NCBI RefSeq assembly: GCF_007860185.1
Contig: NZ_SJPY01000001.1
Location: 457,132-521,131, forward strand
From: Novipirellula aureliae
GTDB taxonomy: Bacteria; Planctomycetota; Planctomycetia; Pirellulales; Pirellulaceae
DNA: 64,000 bases
Direction of reading: 5' to 3'
The notes below the pieces were generated by a model. It was not told the DNA's origin, did no database searches, and saw only the letters and a program-made list of their open reading frames with translations. Shown here piece by piece: positions 8,741 through 17,763 of this stretch. Both the position numbers and the translations under genes were made by a program. The first letter of the stretch is position 1, and the number at the start of each line of letters is the position of its first letter.

Positions 8741-9859
8741 TTATGCGATATTTAAATGTTGATTGGAAATGAGCTGTGGGAACAATCGCATCAGCAACAC
8801 CTCCGCTTCGGCTGGTTGTATGTCGTCAGGGACTTGTTGTCCGTTGGTCAAGTAGCTCAGCGGAATTCCTGCGAAGTCCTCCGAGGCGGCAATGGCCGAC
8901 AAGATACCTGCGGTACAAGTGGTCTCGTCAAGTTTCGTTAAAATGGCTGCAGTCGGATGCGCCGGAGCAAAGCCTTTGAGCACCGATTGGATGGTTGACA
9001 CACTGCTCGTCGCCGCCATCACCAAATGAGTCTCATCGGGCTGGGCCATTCGTAGCAGATCGACCAACTGATCGATGCGTGCATCACTCGATGGACTTCT
9101 GCCTGCGGTGTCGAGAAGCACCAAATCGACGTCGCCAAGCCGTTCGATCGCCGGTTGCATCTGGGATGGCTTTTCGACCACCTCCATCGGCAAGTCCATG
9201 ATTTCGGCATAGGCCTTTAGTTGTTGGACCGCCGCGATTCGAAACGTATCGATCGTGACCAAACCAACTCGCCGCCGTTCTTGGATACGAAATCCGGCCG
9301 CCAGTTTTGCGATGGTTGTTGTTTTGCCAACCCCCGTCGGACCGACAAGTGCGACAACATGTTTGGCACCGGGCTGAGTTCGAATGGGACCACCGATGCG
9401 AGTTTCTCTAGCGATCGAACGGTGCAAATGTTCCAACCATGCATGGTCGTTCGATTCGCCGAAGGAAGCGGCGAAGCTATCGGTCGCGTGAAGCCAACGA
9501 TCTGCGATCTTTGGAGAGACACCAGAATCGATGAGCCGAATTCGGTATTGGTCGAGTGGCCCTTCTGATTCCACATCGTTGTCCATGAAGCGGCTACGAA
9601 TGGGATACGCTATCGAGTCGTTCGTTTCATCCTTTTCGAAATCATTTGTGTTTTGAATGTTGGTTGATTTAGAAGTGACGGTCGTTTCATCGCTATCGCG
9701 AAGTCCAGCGGTTACTTCGACATAGGTTCGGCCTAACCATCCCATCCATCCGTCGCGGACTTGACGAGTGTGTAGCACCGACGCGTCCACGCCCATTTGG
9801 TTGCGGATTTCTTCGAGGGCATCTTGTAGGTTGGCGGCTCGGAAGGTTCGGATATGCAT
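8741..9859 (-). CDS. flhF: Flagellar biosynthesis GTPase FlhF
   Basis: 372 aa, SRP-type GTPase that controls flagellar placement and number and helps bring early flagellar proteins to the membrane. The N-terminal B domain starts MHIRTFRAANLQDALEEI, and an acidic, variable linker (about 55-95) follows. The NG domain has G1 LVGPTGVGKTTTIAK (about 170-184), the typical TIDTFRIAAVQQLKAYAE, G3 LLDTAGRS and G4 LTKLDET. Its partner FlhG is not encoded next to it. It lies 95 bp downstream of flhA and is probably cotranscribed. Confidence 0.95.
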   Translation of the reverse strand: MHIRTFRAANLQDALEEIRNQMGVDASVLHTRQVRDGWMGWLGRTYVEVTAGLRDSDETTVTSKSTNIQNTNDFEKDETNDSIAYPIRSRFMDNDVESEGPLDQYRIRLIDSGVSPKIADRWLHATDSFAASFGESNDHAWLEHLHRSIARETRIGGPIRTQPGAKHVVALVGPTGVGKTTTIAKLAAGFRIQERRRVGLVTIDTFRIAAVQQLKAYAEIMDLPMEVVEKPSQMQPAIERLGDVDLVLLDTAGRSPSSDARIDQLVDLLRMAQPDETHLVMAATSSVSTIQSVLKGFAPAHPTAAILTKLDETTCTAGILSAIAASEDFAGIPLSYLTNGQQVPDDIQPAEAEVLLMRLFPQLISNQHLNIA

Positions 9860-9954
9860 AGCTGCGAGTTACCCTCGCTCGAATTGGATGATGAAAGGAA
9901 CGTGAATGCTGGGTTGAGTCAATTGCACAATCGATTGACAACCACTCGATTTGT

Positions 9955-12024
9955 CTATTTGTCGCTGATCACTCCGTACGACTCAATCTTGGTATCTTGG
10001 GTGATTTCGTTGTAGGACAATACTTTTAGCCTTGGGATCGAAGCACTTGTGATTTGTCTCAATCCCGGTCGGATTCGCGGACTGACCAAAACGATCGGTG
10101 GATAGCCTGCGGTCATTAGTTTCTTAACGCCTTCTTGGATCTTTTCGCAAGTGAGGTCTACCGCTTGCGGGCTCATTCGCACAAAAAGTCCTCGATCGCC
10201 ATGCTCGATTCCCGCCGCGATCCGATCTTCCATTGCCGGATCGAGCGCCAGAACATGTAACCGGTTGTCTTGGTCGCGGTAGCGAGTGCTGATCGTTCTT
10301 GCCAAACGATGACGAACGTACTCGCAAAGCCAGACGGAATCTTTGGTTCGTGGCGCGAAATCGCCGAGCGTCTCAAGAATGATACTCAGCTGACGAATCG
10401 GAACATCCTCGCGAAGCAACATTTGCAATACCTGCTGGACTTCGCTAACCTTCATCGCTCCAGGGATCAACTCGTCGACGACTGCAGGCGAAACTTCCTT
10501 TAGCTCGTCAATCAAATGCTTGGTCGCATCGCGGGACAATAATTCGTCGGCATGACGGCGGACGATCTCTTGCAGATGCGTCGCCATGACGGCGCCAGGT
10601 TCGACGGTGGTATAGCCATAGATCGCCGCTTGCTCGCGGCGCATTGGATCGATCCAAACCGCTGGTTCGTTGAACGTCGGATCACGAGTCGGTTCGCCTT
10701 CGATCACTCCCGTCGTTTGGCCACTGTCGATAGCCAATAGCTTATCCGGGCGAGCCATCGCTCGAGCGACGGTATTGCCCGCAATTCGGATTTCATATTC
10801 ACTCGGATCCAAACTCATTTCATCACGCACGCGAACCTTGGGCAAAACGATCCCAATATCCGAAGCGATTGAATTGCGTACGCCCGTAATTCGCTGCATC
10901 AAATCGCCGCCACGAGATGGATCGGCAAGGCTCAGCAGTCCCAGTCCGATCGTCATTTCCATCGGATCGACCGTCAAAAAATCTTCGACTCGTTTCGGTG
11001 GCGGAGCAGCGGCGGCTACCTTGTCCGCGGATTCACGGGAATCTTTATCGGCGATTCGCTGCGTGTCACGACGATTCATAATGACCGCCAAACCGATGCA
11101 GCCGAACCCCAAGGTCGCCATCGGAATGGTTGGCAGGTTGGTCACGATCAACAGTAGTAAGAACGCACCCGAAACCGCCATCGCTTTGGTATTACCAAAG
11201 AGTTGTTGTAGAAACAGGACGGGCAAGTTGGTCTTCGCGGTACTTCGCGTTACCAACAATCCAGCGGCCAGCGAGATCAGCAGCGCGGGCACTTGGCTGA
11301 CCAAACCGTCACCGATCGTCAGCTTGGTGAACAGTGCGCCCGCTTCGCTGAATGTCATCCCAGCCTGAACGACACCGATAAACAAGCCGCCAATCACGTT
11401 GACGATCGTAATCACAATGCCCGCGATCGCATCGCCGCGAACGAACTTACTCGCACCATCCATTGCCCCGTAAAAGTCGGCTTGAGAACTGACCTCCTCG
11501 CGGCGCTTCTGCGCTTCCTTCTCGTCGATCATGCCCGCATTCAAGTCGGCATCGATCGCCATTTGACGACCTGGCATCCCATCGAGAGCGAACCGGGCGG
11601 CGACTTCACTGATCCGTGTCGCACCCTTGGTAATCACGATGAACTGGATCAAGACAATAATAACAAAGATGATAATTCCGACTTCAATTCGATCCCCGGC
11701 AACGAATTCGCCGAATGTCTTGATCACACCGCCCGCTGCATCCATCCCCAATGAATCCGCTCCGGTCAAGATTAGACGCGTGGTCGCAATGTTGAGGACC
11801 AATCGGCCCAGAGTCGTGGCCAGAAGCAGAGATGGAAAGACGCTGAATTCCTGAGGCGTTGGAACGTAGATCGTCGTTAGCAAAATGATCACGCCAATGG
11901 TAATATTGAGCGCCAAAAACAAGTCCATCAGGATTGCTGGTAGCGGCATCAAAATCACAACCAAGCAGCCGATAATTCCAATCGGCAAGACGAGATCACG
12001 ATAGCGAAGTAAGAACGACAGCAC
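9955..12024 (-). CDS. flhA: Flagellar type III export gate protein FlhA
   Basis: 689 aa. Inner-membrane export gate of the flagellar type III secretion system. The N-terminal half has about eight membrane helices. Between helices 4 and 5 it carries the FHIPEP signature region (VAARFALDGMPGRQMAIDAD, then a loop with EKEAQKRREEV). The C-terminal cytoplasmic domain (from about residue 335) binds export substrates and chaperones. Length agrees with the family (about 690). The start is GTG 12024 with no good Shine-Dalgarno; no better in-frame start was seen. It is followed by flhF, and the FHA gene lies 265 bp upstream on the same strand. Confidence 0.95.
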   Translation of the reverse strand: MLSFLLRYRDLVLPIGIIGCLVVILMPLPAILMDLFLALNITIGVIILLTTIYVPTPQEFSVFPSLLLATTLGRLVLNIATTRLILTGADSLGMDAAGGVIKTFGEFVAGDRIEVGIIIFVIIVLIQFIVITKGATRISEVAARFALDGMPGRQMAIDADLNAGMIDEKEAQKRREEVSSQADFYGAMDGASKFVRGDAIAGIVITIVNVIGGLFIGVVQAGMTFSEAGALFTKLTIGDGLVSQVPALLISLAAGLLVTRSTAKTNLPVLFLQQLFGNTKAMAVSGAFLLLLIVTNLPTIPMATLGFGCIGLAVIMNRRDTQRIADKDSRESADKVAAAAPPPKRVEDFLTVDPMEMTIGLGLLSLADPSRGGDLMQRITGVRNSIASDIGIVLPKVRVRDEMSLDPSEYEIRIAGNTVARAMARPDKLLAIDSGQTTGVIEGEPTRDPTFNEPAVWIDPMRREQAAIYGYTTVEPGAVMATHLQEIVRRHADELLSRDATKHLIDELKEVSPAVVDELIPGAMKVSEVQQVLQMLLREDVPIRQLSIILETLGDFAPRTKDSVWLCEYVRHRLARTISTRYRDQDNRLHVLALDPAMEDRIAAGIEHGDRGLFVRMSPQAVDLTCEKIQEGVKKLMTAGYPPIVLVSPRIRPGLRQITSASIPRLKVLSYNEITQDTKIESYGVISDK

Positions 12025-12195
12025 AAAAACACTCGTAGCATAGGTACACCGGGCGATCCATTCGCCACGCCCACGCGAGACTACCGAAAATCAGCACACA
12101 GCGTCTAGTGAAATTTCCAATGGAAAATATCGCCAATGCTAGCAACGAGATTCTTGTTCTTTAGGGCGGCTACACGCCAACACGGCCGATTCGGC

Positions 12196-12309
12196 CAATC
12201 CGGCCAACACGCCCACTCAGCCGATTCGCCCATTCGGTCAACACGGTCAATCCGGCCAACACGCCCACTCAGCCGATTCGGCCATTCGGTCAATCCGGCC
12301 ATTCGGGGT
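12196..12309. repeat. 52-bp tandem repeat overlapping the end of the FHA gene
   Basis: Two near-identical copies (12196-12247 and 12248-12293) begin CAATCCGGCCAACACGCCCA and differ at only a few bases. A partial third copy (CAATCCGGCCATTCGG, from 12291) follows, and less regular CGGCCGATTCGG pieces lie upstream to about 12180. The second copy contains the FHA stop codon (12290-12292), and the protein's C-terminus PEWPD is encoded within the repeat edge. Confidence 0.8.
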
Positions 12310-12952
12310 CAGCGATTTTGCGGGCCATGGCCGACAATCGCGATTGGGCATCGAGCAGACGTTGCCAAGAGGAGAATTTCAGGACGACTTCGTCTTGTGT
12401 CTCGTCCGTTTTGGCACCTTCGATTAGTTTGTGTAAGCGAGATTGCAGGTAGTCGAGAATCTCACAGAGTTGAGCTTTTTGTCCGGGCGTCAAGTCGTCG
12501 GGTATCGACGGCACTTCCATCATCTGGATCACGTCCGCCGGATAGGGCGACTTCGGTTCCTGGCTCAACTCCAAAGCGATTGAATTGTCTGACGAGGACA
12601 TCTCTCGGCTGAGGGTCGGATTGTCATTGCCCATTGCCGCCAAGCGAGCCGCAATTTGTTCTTCGGAGCCGACCAGGATCAAACTGCGGCCGACCGCGAT
12701 CAAATCGCCATGCCGCAATATTTTTAGCTGGCATTCGGTCCCGTTCACTTTCGTCCCATTGGTACTGTCCAAATCGGTTAGCACCAAACGCTCGTTATCG
12801 CGTTGAACCTTAAAGTGACAACGGCTGACTCGTTCGTCATTCAATTGGATATCGTTGCCCTCTTCACGTCCGATCGTCAACGGCGGTTGCAGGTCCTCGT
12901 AGACCTTGCCGCGATCAGCTCCGTGTAGAATCTTAAGGGTCACACCCGGCAT
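12290..12952 (-). CDS. FHA domain protein
   Basis: 220 aa, cytoplasmic. An N-terminal FHA domain (about residues 5-95) carries the phosphothreonine-recognition motifs: LTIGREEGNDIQL, SRCHF and TNGTKVNGT. FHA domains bind phosphothreonine peptides, so this is a likely reader of the Ser/Thr kinases abundant in planctomycetes. The C-terminal half (about 110-220) is acidic then helical (GQKAQLCEILDYLQSRL...) and unrecognised. The start ATG 12952 is clear. It is on the same strand as flhA, but the 265-bp gap with repeats argues against simple cotranscription. Confidence 0.88.
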   Translation of the reverse strand: MPGVTLKILHGADRGKVYEDLQPPLTIGREEGNDIQLNDERVSRCHFKVQRDNERLVLTDLDSTNGTKVNGTECQLKILRHGDLIAVGRSLILVGSEEQIAARLAAMGNDNPTLSREMSSSDNSIALELSQEPKSPYPADVIQMMEVPSIPDDLTPGQKAQLCEILDYLQSRLHKLIEGAKTDETQDEVVLKFSSWQRLLDAQSRLSAMARKIADPEWPD

Positions 12953-13139
12953 GGCAAAGTCCGAAGGGTTAGAAAGTCGGTAAGCACGTTGTTTAACAGT
13001 TCCTATCGACGACGCGAAACGATCGACGACTCATTATAGCGGCAAAACGCTCAAAGGTGAATTATGAGGAAGAAATGGCCCCCTAGACCGCCGCCGTCCA
13101 CCCTAAGCATACGCCACTCTACCCTAGTACGCGAAAAAT

Positions 13140-14354
13140 TTACTCAACTTGTGCAATAACACATTTTAAATAATCGGTTTCGGGGCAAGATATCGCAATT
13201 GGATGATCCGGAGCGGGCCCTCGGTTCTCCAACATCACCAAATCTCGCCGCCGTCGACGCCCCACATCCAATAGCATGTTCAAAAAGTCGGTCCTCGAAA
13301 CGCGGCCCGAACAGCTGCAGGTCACCAAGACCCCCCCGGGTGGTAGCAGATCGACCGCCATCGCATTGATCCGTCGGTAGGCTCGCATTGCTGTATCGAC
13401 TTGGTGTCGATTGCCCGCAAATCGTGGCGGGTCCAAGATCACCGCATCAAACGACTGAGCCGCTTCGCCGAGTCTCTTTAGCTCGTCGAAGCAATCGGCG
13501 ATTCGATAATCGGTGCTGCCGAACGAGTCGGTATCGAGCCCGTTGCGAACGATCGCCTGCTTGGCCTGCTCAATTGCAGGAGCGCTCGAATCGATCCCGG
13601 TCACCGAAGCCGCTCCATGCTTGAGGGCCAGCAAACCAAAACCGCCGTTATAGCAACATACGTCCAGTACGCGTCGTCCGTTCATGTATTGGGCAGCCGC
13701 CAAATGATTCAGTCGCTGGTCCAAATACCCCCCTGTTTTTTGCCCGCCATGTAGATCTACCGCGCATTTTAGGCCGTTTTGGGTGTAGATCACCGACTCT
13801 TCGATCGCATTTCCATCGAGCCATTCATTGAGGGTTTCAAGACCTTCGTACTTGGCGGTTTTTTCATCCATGCGGACCATCACGCCGCGAGCGGATAGCG
13901 TGCGTTGCAAATGCGAAAGAATGGGTGCTTGCCAACGGGTCAATGCGCCAGCGGTAAATTGGACTCCCAAGCAATCCGCATAGCGGTCCACAATCAAACC
14001 GCTGAGCAGATCGGATTCGCTAAATACGATTCTCTCGGCTCCATGGGTATCGAGTTCGCCGGTCAGTCGTCGCCGCGCGATGGCTGCGTCGATCCGCGCC
14101 AGGAAGAAGGCGTCATCCATTTGCACATTGGCGTCGAAGGAATAAAGCCGGATCCGCAGACGACTGTTGGGATTGATCAAGCCACGAGCGATCCAATTAC
14201 CCTCGAAATCGAGCAAATCGACTACTTGCCCGCAGGCAAGGTCATCGCCGGTTTCGGAGAGGGCATGAGCGTGAACCCACGGGTGCCGAGCCAAAAACGG
14301 AAATTGCCGCGACGGTTTCAGACGTAGCGGGATGGGGGTAGATGAATATTCCAC
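13140..14354 (-). CDS. rlmI: Class I SAM-dependent rRNA methyltransferase, RlmI-like
   Basis: 404 aa. Predicted 23S rRNA m5C methyltransferase (RlmI methylates C1962 in E. coli). An N-terminal PUA-like domain (RHPWVHAHALSE..., GNWIARGLINPNSRLRIRLY) precedes a central EEHE-type domain. The C-terminal Rossmann domain has motif I VLDVCCYNGGFGLLAL, motif IV LDPPRF and the conserved TCSCSG cysteine motif. GGQKTGGYLDQRLN matches the family's HKTGYYLDQR. Residue order and length agree with RlmI (about 396 aa). The start is GTG 14354, where AGGA lies 6 nt upstream. The longer reading frame to TTG 14435 adds 27 residues the family lacks. Confidence 0.9.
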   Translation of the reverse strand: MEYSSTPIPLRLKPSRQFPFLARHPWVHAHALSETGDDLACGQVVDLLDFEGNWIARGLINPNSRLRIRLYSFDANVQMDDAFFLARIDAAIARRRLTGELDTHGAERIVFSESDLLSGLIVDRYADCLGVQFTAGALTRWQAPILSHLQRTLSARGVMVRMDEKTAKYEGLETLNEWLDGNAIEESVIYTQNGLKCAVDLHGGQKTGGYLDQRLNHLAAAQYMNGRRVLDVCCYNGGFGLLALKHGAASVTGIDSSAPAIEQAKQAIVRNGLDTDSFGSTDYRIADCFDELKRLGEAAQSFDAVILDPPRFAGNRHQVDTAMRAYRRINAMAVDLLPPGGVLVTCSCSGRVSRTDFLNMLLDVGRRRRRDLVMLENRGPAPDHPIAISCPETDYLKCVIAQVE

Positions 14355-14360
14355 GAAAAT

Positions 14361-14364
14361 TCCT
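14361..14364 (-). promoter_or_regulatory. Shine-Dalgarno of the rlmI-like gene
   Basis: AGGA, 6 nt before GTG 14354. It supports the shorter start. Confidence 0.6.
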
Positions 14365-14523
14365 AGTTGAATGATTGGAGAGTCGACGGACTTAGCATGG
14401 TCGATTTCCAGAAAAATCGAAATGCCCGCTCGCAAGTTTCACGTAAACTAGGCACAATGGAGACGTTTAATGTTTAGATGCTAGGTTGTCTGGCCCGATA
14501 AACTTATCCGTAGTGAAAGCCCA

Positions 14524-14940
14524 GTAGCAGCGTCTCTCCGAGACGCTGAATTTACAAATCGTAGCCGCGTCTCTCCGAGACGTTGAATTTACGAATCGTA
14601 GCAGCGTCTCTCCGAGACGCAGAATTACGAATCGTAGCCGCGTCTCTCCGAGACGTTGAATTACGAATCGTAGCAGCGTCTCTCCGAGACGCTGAATTAC
14701 GAGTCGTAGCAGCGTCTCTCCGAGACGCTGAGTTACGAATCGTAGCCGCGTCTCTCCGAGACGTTGAATTACGAGTCGTAGCAGCGTCTCTCCGAGACGT
14801 TGAATTACGAATCGTAGCCGCGTCTCTCCGAGACGTTGAATTACGAATCGTAGCAGCGTCTCTCCGAGACGCTGAATTACGAATCGTAGCAGCGTCTCTC
14901 CGAGACGCTGAATTTACGAGTCTCGGAGAGACTCGGCTAC
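14524..14940. repeat. Array of 11 palindromic 36-bp repeats (GCGTCTCTCCGAGACGC core)
   Basis: Eleven head-to-tail units of 36-37 bp, each with GTAGC(A/C)GCGTCTCTCC, then GAGACG(C/T)TGAATTAC and GA(A/G)TC. The core GCGTCTC-TCC-GAGACGC is a hairpin. The last unit is followed by an inverted partial copy (TCTCGGAGAGACTCGGCTAC, 14921-14940). The whole unit is conserved, with no variable spacers. The array fills the gap between the divergent rlmI-like and fdxA genes, just before the fdxA start. Open frames within it (VAASLRD...) are a by-product of the period being a multiple of three. Confidence 0.95.
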
Positions 14941-14991
14941 AGAGATACACTCACTTTTTGAATCGTCTACTAGAATGAAGGTTAGATAGTT

Positions 14992-15276
14992 ATGACACAT
15001 GTTGTTTGCGAGCCATGCTCGGGATGCAAATACACTGACTGCGTTGTCGTATGCCCCGTAGAATGTTTCTACGAAGGCGATCAAATGCTTTACATTCACC
15101 CCGAAGAATGTATTGACTGTGAGGCATGTGTCCCCGAATGTCCCGTCGAGGCAATTTTCCACGAGGACAACGTTCCTGAGGAGTGGAACAGCTACATCGA
15201 ACTGAATGCCGAAAAATCGGAATCGGATGAATGTGAAGTGATTACCGAGAAGAAAGAGCCGCTCTGCGACGATTAG
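14992..15276 (+). CDS. fdxA: Ferredoxin, 7Fe type (FdxA)
   Basis: 94 aa, soluble electron carrier. The N-terminal cysteine set ([17 protein letters not shown]) follows the FdxA 3Fe-4S pattern EPCxxCKYTDCVxVCPV. The second set, [13 protein letters not shown], binds a 4Fe-4S cluster. The family's Cys-rich N-terminal half is followed by an acidic tail. Length is slightly below the usual 105-112 aa. It is a single gene with its own start at ATG 14992 directly after the repeat array. The redox partner is unknown. Confidence 0.93.
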   Translation: MTHVVCEPCSGCKYTDCVVVCPVECFYEGDQMLYIHPEECIDCEACVPECPVEAIFHEDNVPEEWNSYIELNAEKSESDECEVITEKKEPLCDD

Positions 15277-15354
15277 TCGATTCGTGTTGCCGAGAATTCT
15301 TGTGCATAAAATCGACTGCAAGGCGACTTGGAGTTTAAGTTTGGGCACTGTTTT

Positions 15355-15384
15355 CGTAGTGGACTTCGGGCGAAGTCCACTACG
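15355..15384. terminator. Perfect 14-bp inverted repeat between convergent genes
   Basis: CGTAGTGGACTTCG and CGAAGTCCACTACG are exact reverse complements separated by 2 bp, so the hairpin is very strong. A second inverted repeat (GGAAAGTC...GACTTTC) follows to about 15406. It lies between the ends of fdxA (+) and the TlpA-like gene (-) and could stop transcription both ways, though it has no long T-run. The GTAGTGGA start links it to the repeat family at 5310. Confidence 0.5.
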
Positions 15385-15417
15385 GAAAGTCTTGGCGACT
15401 TTCGCTACGGTGACTCC

Positions 15418-16728
15418 CTACTCACTTGAGGCGATTCGGCCTCCGACCGAGAGCACGTCGAGTTCATCACGGAGGCGTTTGGTTAGCTCTTCTTCGCCTG
15501 CGAAACCGAGATGCACCGATTCGATCACCCCGTTCTTGCCAATCACGACCGTTTGGGGAATGGCGTTGGCTTTGTAGCTTTCCGAGATCTTGCCACCTGC
15601 GTCCATGATCGGGTCGATATCCCACTGTTGTTGCGCGATGAACTCTTTTACTTTCCCTTCGGTTTCATCCACGTTGAGCGGCAAAAAGACGACGTCTTTA
15701 TCTTGGTAGTCTTCGCTCACCTTTTGAATGATCGGTAGTGCGGCGACACAGGGTACGCACCAGGTGGCCCAAAAATCGATCACAACGACTTTGTCCTTTA
15801 AGTCATCGAGTGTCATGGTTTTGCCGTTGAGCGTTGTCGCTTCGAAGTCGGGCGCCTTTTCTCCCAGCATTGGGTGTTCGTTGACAGCACCAGCGATCGC
15901 TTGGGCGTAGTCTTCGAGTGATTCATATTCAACCGATTCTTCGGAAGGCTGAAAACGAAACAGTGAATCGGGAACCTCTCCGCTGATGCGCCAAGACAGA
16001 AAGTCAAACCGGATTTGATACTCATAGCCTTGTGGGACTCGGAGTTCTCCGGTGCTCCGGAGCATTGGGGTCAGATCGATGAGTAGTCGGAGTGGTTTCG
16101 GCGGGTTGTCTTGTGTGATCCAAAAATCCCATGTGACGGCATCGTCTTGTTCCCCTTTGAGATGAACCGCAGGCGTGACGCCACGGAACTTATCTCGATC
16201 GACAATTTCGATCGACTTCATGCCGTTAAGAAACGTGTTGGATGGATCGACGCTGGCCAGCGTCAACGCCAAGACAGGTTCGGGATAGGGGCCCATCGGC
16301 AGCGGCAGTGCAACGACGGCCTCTCTTAAACCAACGGGTTGATCGATCTTGTAGAACGCTTCGGGAGCCAAGCGAACGATCATCTCTTTTTCGTTGCCAT
16401 AAATCCGCGTCCGCTGGTTCGGCTCTTTCAAGTAGATGGTGAACCGATCGGGTGATCGTGAAGCGATTTGATAGGTCGACTCTTGGGAATCGACGATTTG
16501 GCCGCCCGAGACCGATTCGGTTAGAACCTTCACCGTCGCTCGCGATGCATCGGCTTGTTCAATCGACGAAAAAAGTGGCTCGAGTACTTCGAGGACGTCA
16601 TCGGGAGCGACAAACTTGGTTGCTGCCGTTTCATTGTCATCCGGCATCGTCGCGACGTCGTCCGCTGCCGATAGGGTAAGCATCGAACCGACCAGAAGAA
16701 AAGGAAGCGTGATAAGGCGGGCAGGCAT
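15418..16728 (-). CDS. Secreted TlpA-like thiol-disulfide protein with N-terminal DUF2092-like domain
   Basis: 436 aa. A signal peptide (ARLITLPFLLVGSMLTLSAAD) is followed by a beta-rich region of about 230 residues resembling DUF2092/LolA-like lipid-binding folds. The C-terminal thioredoxin domain has the redox motif WCVPC (about residue 324), the preceding VVIDFWAT and the cis-proline region AIPQTVVIG. It is expected to act outside the cytoplasmic membrane on disulfides, as TlpA/ResA proteins do. The partner is unknown. The frame extends to TTG 16737 but ATG 16728 is the likelier start. The zinc-ribbon membrane gene lies about 100 bp upstream on the same strand. Confidence 0.88.
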   Translation of the reverse strand: MPARLITLPFLLVGSMLTLSAADDVATMPDDNETAATKFVAPDDVLEVLEPLFSSIEQADASRATVKVLTESVSGGQIVDSQESTYQIASRSPDRFTIYLKEPNQRTRIYGNEKEMIVRLAPEAFYKIDQPVGLREAVVALPLPMGPYPEPVLALTLASVDPSNTFLNGMKSIEIVDRDKFRGVTPAVHLKGEQDDAVTWDFWITQDNPPKPLRLLIDLTPMLRSTGELRVPQGYEYQIRFDFLSWRISGEVPDSLFRFQPSEESVEYESLEDYAQAIAGAVNEHPMLGEKAPDFEATTLNGKTMTLDDLKDKVVVIDFWATWCVPCVAALPIIQKVSEDYQDKDVVFLPLNVDETEGKVKEFIAQQQWDIDPIMDAGGKISESYKANAIPQTVVIGKNGVIESVHLGFAGEEELTKRLRDELDVLSVGGRIASSE

Positions 16729-16830
16729 AAATGACAAACTCTAGTGGGGGGCTCGCTACGAGAATTAGTGAACGTAAAAGGTGTTAGCAACGTGATGGAA
16801 ACGACGCGGAACCTGAGCGAATTTCCATCC

Positions 16831-17763
16831 TTAGAGGAGAATTAGCAACCCGATGATGATTCCGAGCACGCCGCCGGCGACATTGGTCGCGATAACGATA
16901 GGGGTTTTTACCGTTGTCGTACCGTAGAATTCACGTGGCCTTTGCTGGTGCAGATAGACCCAAGTGAGTGAGCTGATACAAATTGACGCGATTGTGATAA
17001 TGATTTCAGCGATGTTCAGATCTGTTAACAGATCATCTGCAAGTGAGAAAAGATAATAAATGACAGTAAAAGAGTAGGAAAGAAGTAGGACATACCAGCA
17101 TACTTTGTTTCGAATGAAGCACGATGCGCAAACGGCTATTGTCCACACCCACACTGCCCAAAACAGAAACACGATCACGGTAAGGACGGTGGAAAAATTT
17201 TCCATTTCGGGGTCCAAATGTTCCCGAATATCCGCCTCGCTAAAAAAGATACCAAGCCAAATCAGAGTAAAAAACAGGGCAATAAGGAAAAACAATCCAG
17301 AATACAAAACATTGATCACACCCACTGCAATCAACAGTCCTGGCCGAGCACCGGCACTTTGGTCGTGTTCCGAAGCGGTCGGCCCGTATTGCTGCATGAG
17401 CTTACCGCCAGCCGATGGAGCGGATGCGACCGCACTGCTAGGCCGATGTACTGGTGTCACGCCTTGCAAATCCTTCTCGTTCAGTTCATCGAACAGCCCC
17501 GCATCGAGTCCACCAAAGTTGCTTGCGGCTGCTGGTGGTTGCGGCCGTGCCGCTGGCTGTTGAGGATGTGCCGCAGCAGGCCTTTTCGCCTGGGGTCGAG
17601 GGGACGATTGACCTCCCGCTGCTGGACGTCCCGCTGCTGGACTGCCCGCTGCTGGACGTCCGGGTGCCCGCAGCTTCTTGCCGCAGGAGCATTGGACGAT
17701 TTTGCCTGCAGCGGTTTCCGGAATGTTTAGAACCGCGGCACAACCGGGACACTTGATCTTCAT
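16831..17763 (-). CDS. Zinc-ribbon multi-helix membrane protein
   Basis: 310 aa. The N-terminus KCPGCAAVL...VQCSCGKKL is a zinc ribbon (CxxC...CxC) of the type found at the start of many planctomycete membrane proteins. A low-complexity Ala/Pro/Gly/Gln linker (about 33-85) and then about five membrane helices from residue 145 onward follow (GLLIAVGVINVLYSGLFFLI, LTVIVFLFWAVWVWTIAV, VLLLSYSFTVIYYLF, IIITIASICISSLTWV, VLGIIIGLLIL). The role is unknown. The start ATG 17763 is clear. It sits upstream of the TlpA-like gene on the same strand. Confidence 0.8.
   Translation of the reverse strand: MKIKCPGCAAVLNIPETAAGKIVQCSCGKKLRAPGRPAAGSPAAGRPAAGGQSSPRPQAKRPAAAHPQQPAARPQPPAAASNFGGLDAGLFDELNEKDLQGVTPVHRPSSAVASAPSAGGKLMQQYGPTASEHDQSAGARPGLLIAVGVINVLYSGLFFLIALFFTLIWLGIFFSEADIREHLDPEMENFSTVLTVIVFLFWAVWVWTIAVCASCFIRNKVCWYVLLLSYSFTVIYYLFSLADDLLTDLNIAEIIITIASICISSLTWVYLHQQRPREFYGTTTVKTPIVIATNVAGGVLGIIIGLLILL

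Noticed and set aside
14524-14940. Possible CRISPR array
   Set aside because: All 36 bp of each unit are conserved and there are no unique spacers; no cas genes in the window.
14552-14978. Long open frames on both strands across the repeat array
   Set aside because: The 36-bp period is a multiple of three, so a chance open frame repeats; no start, Shine-Dalgarno or domain.
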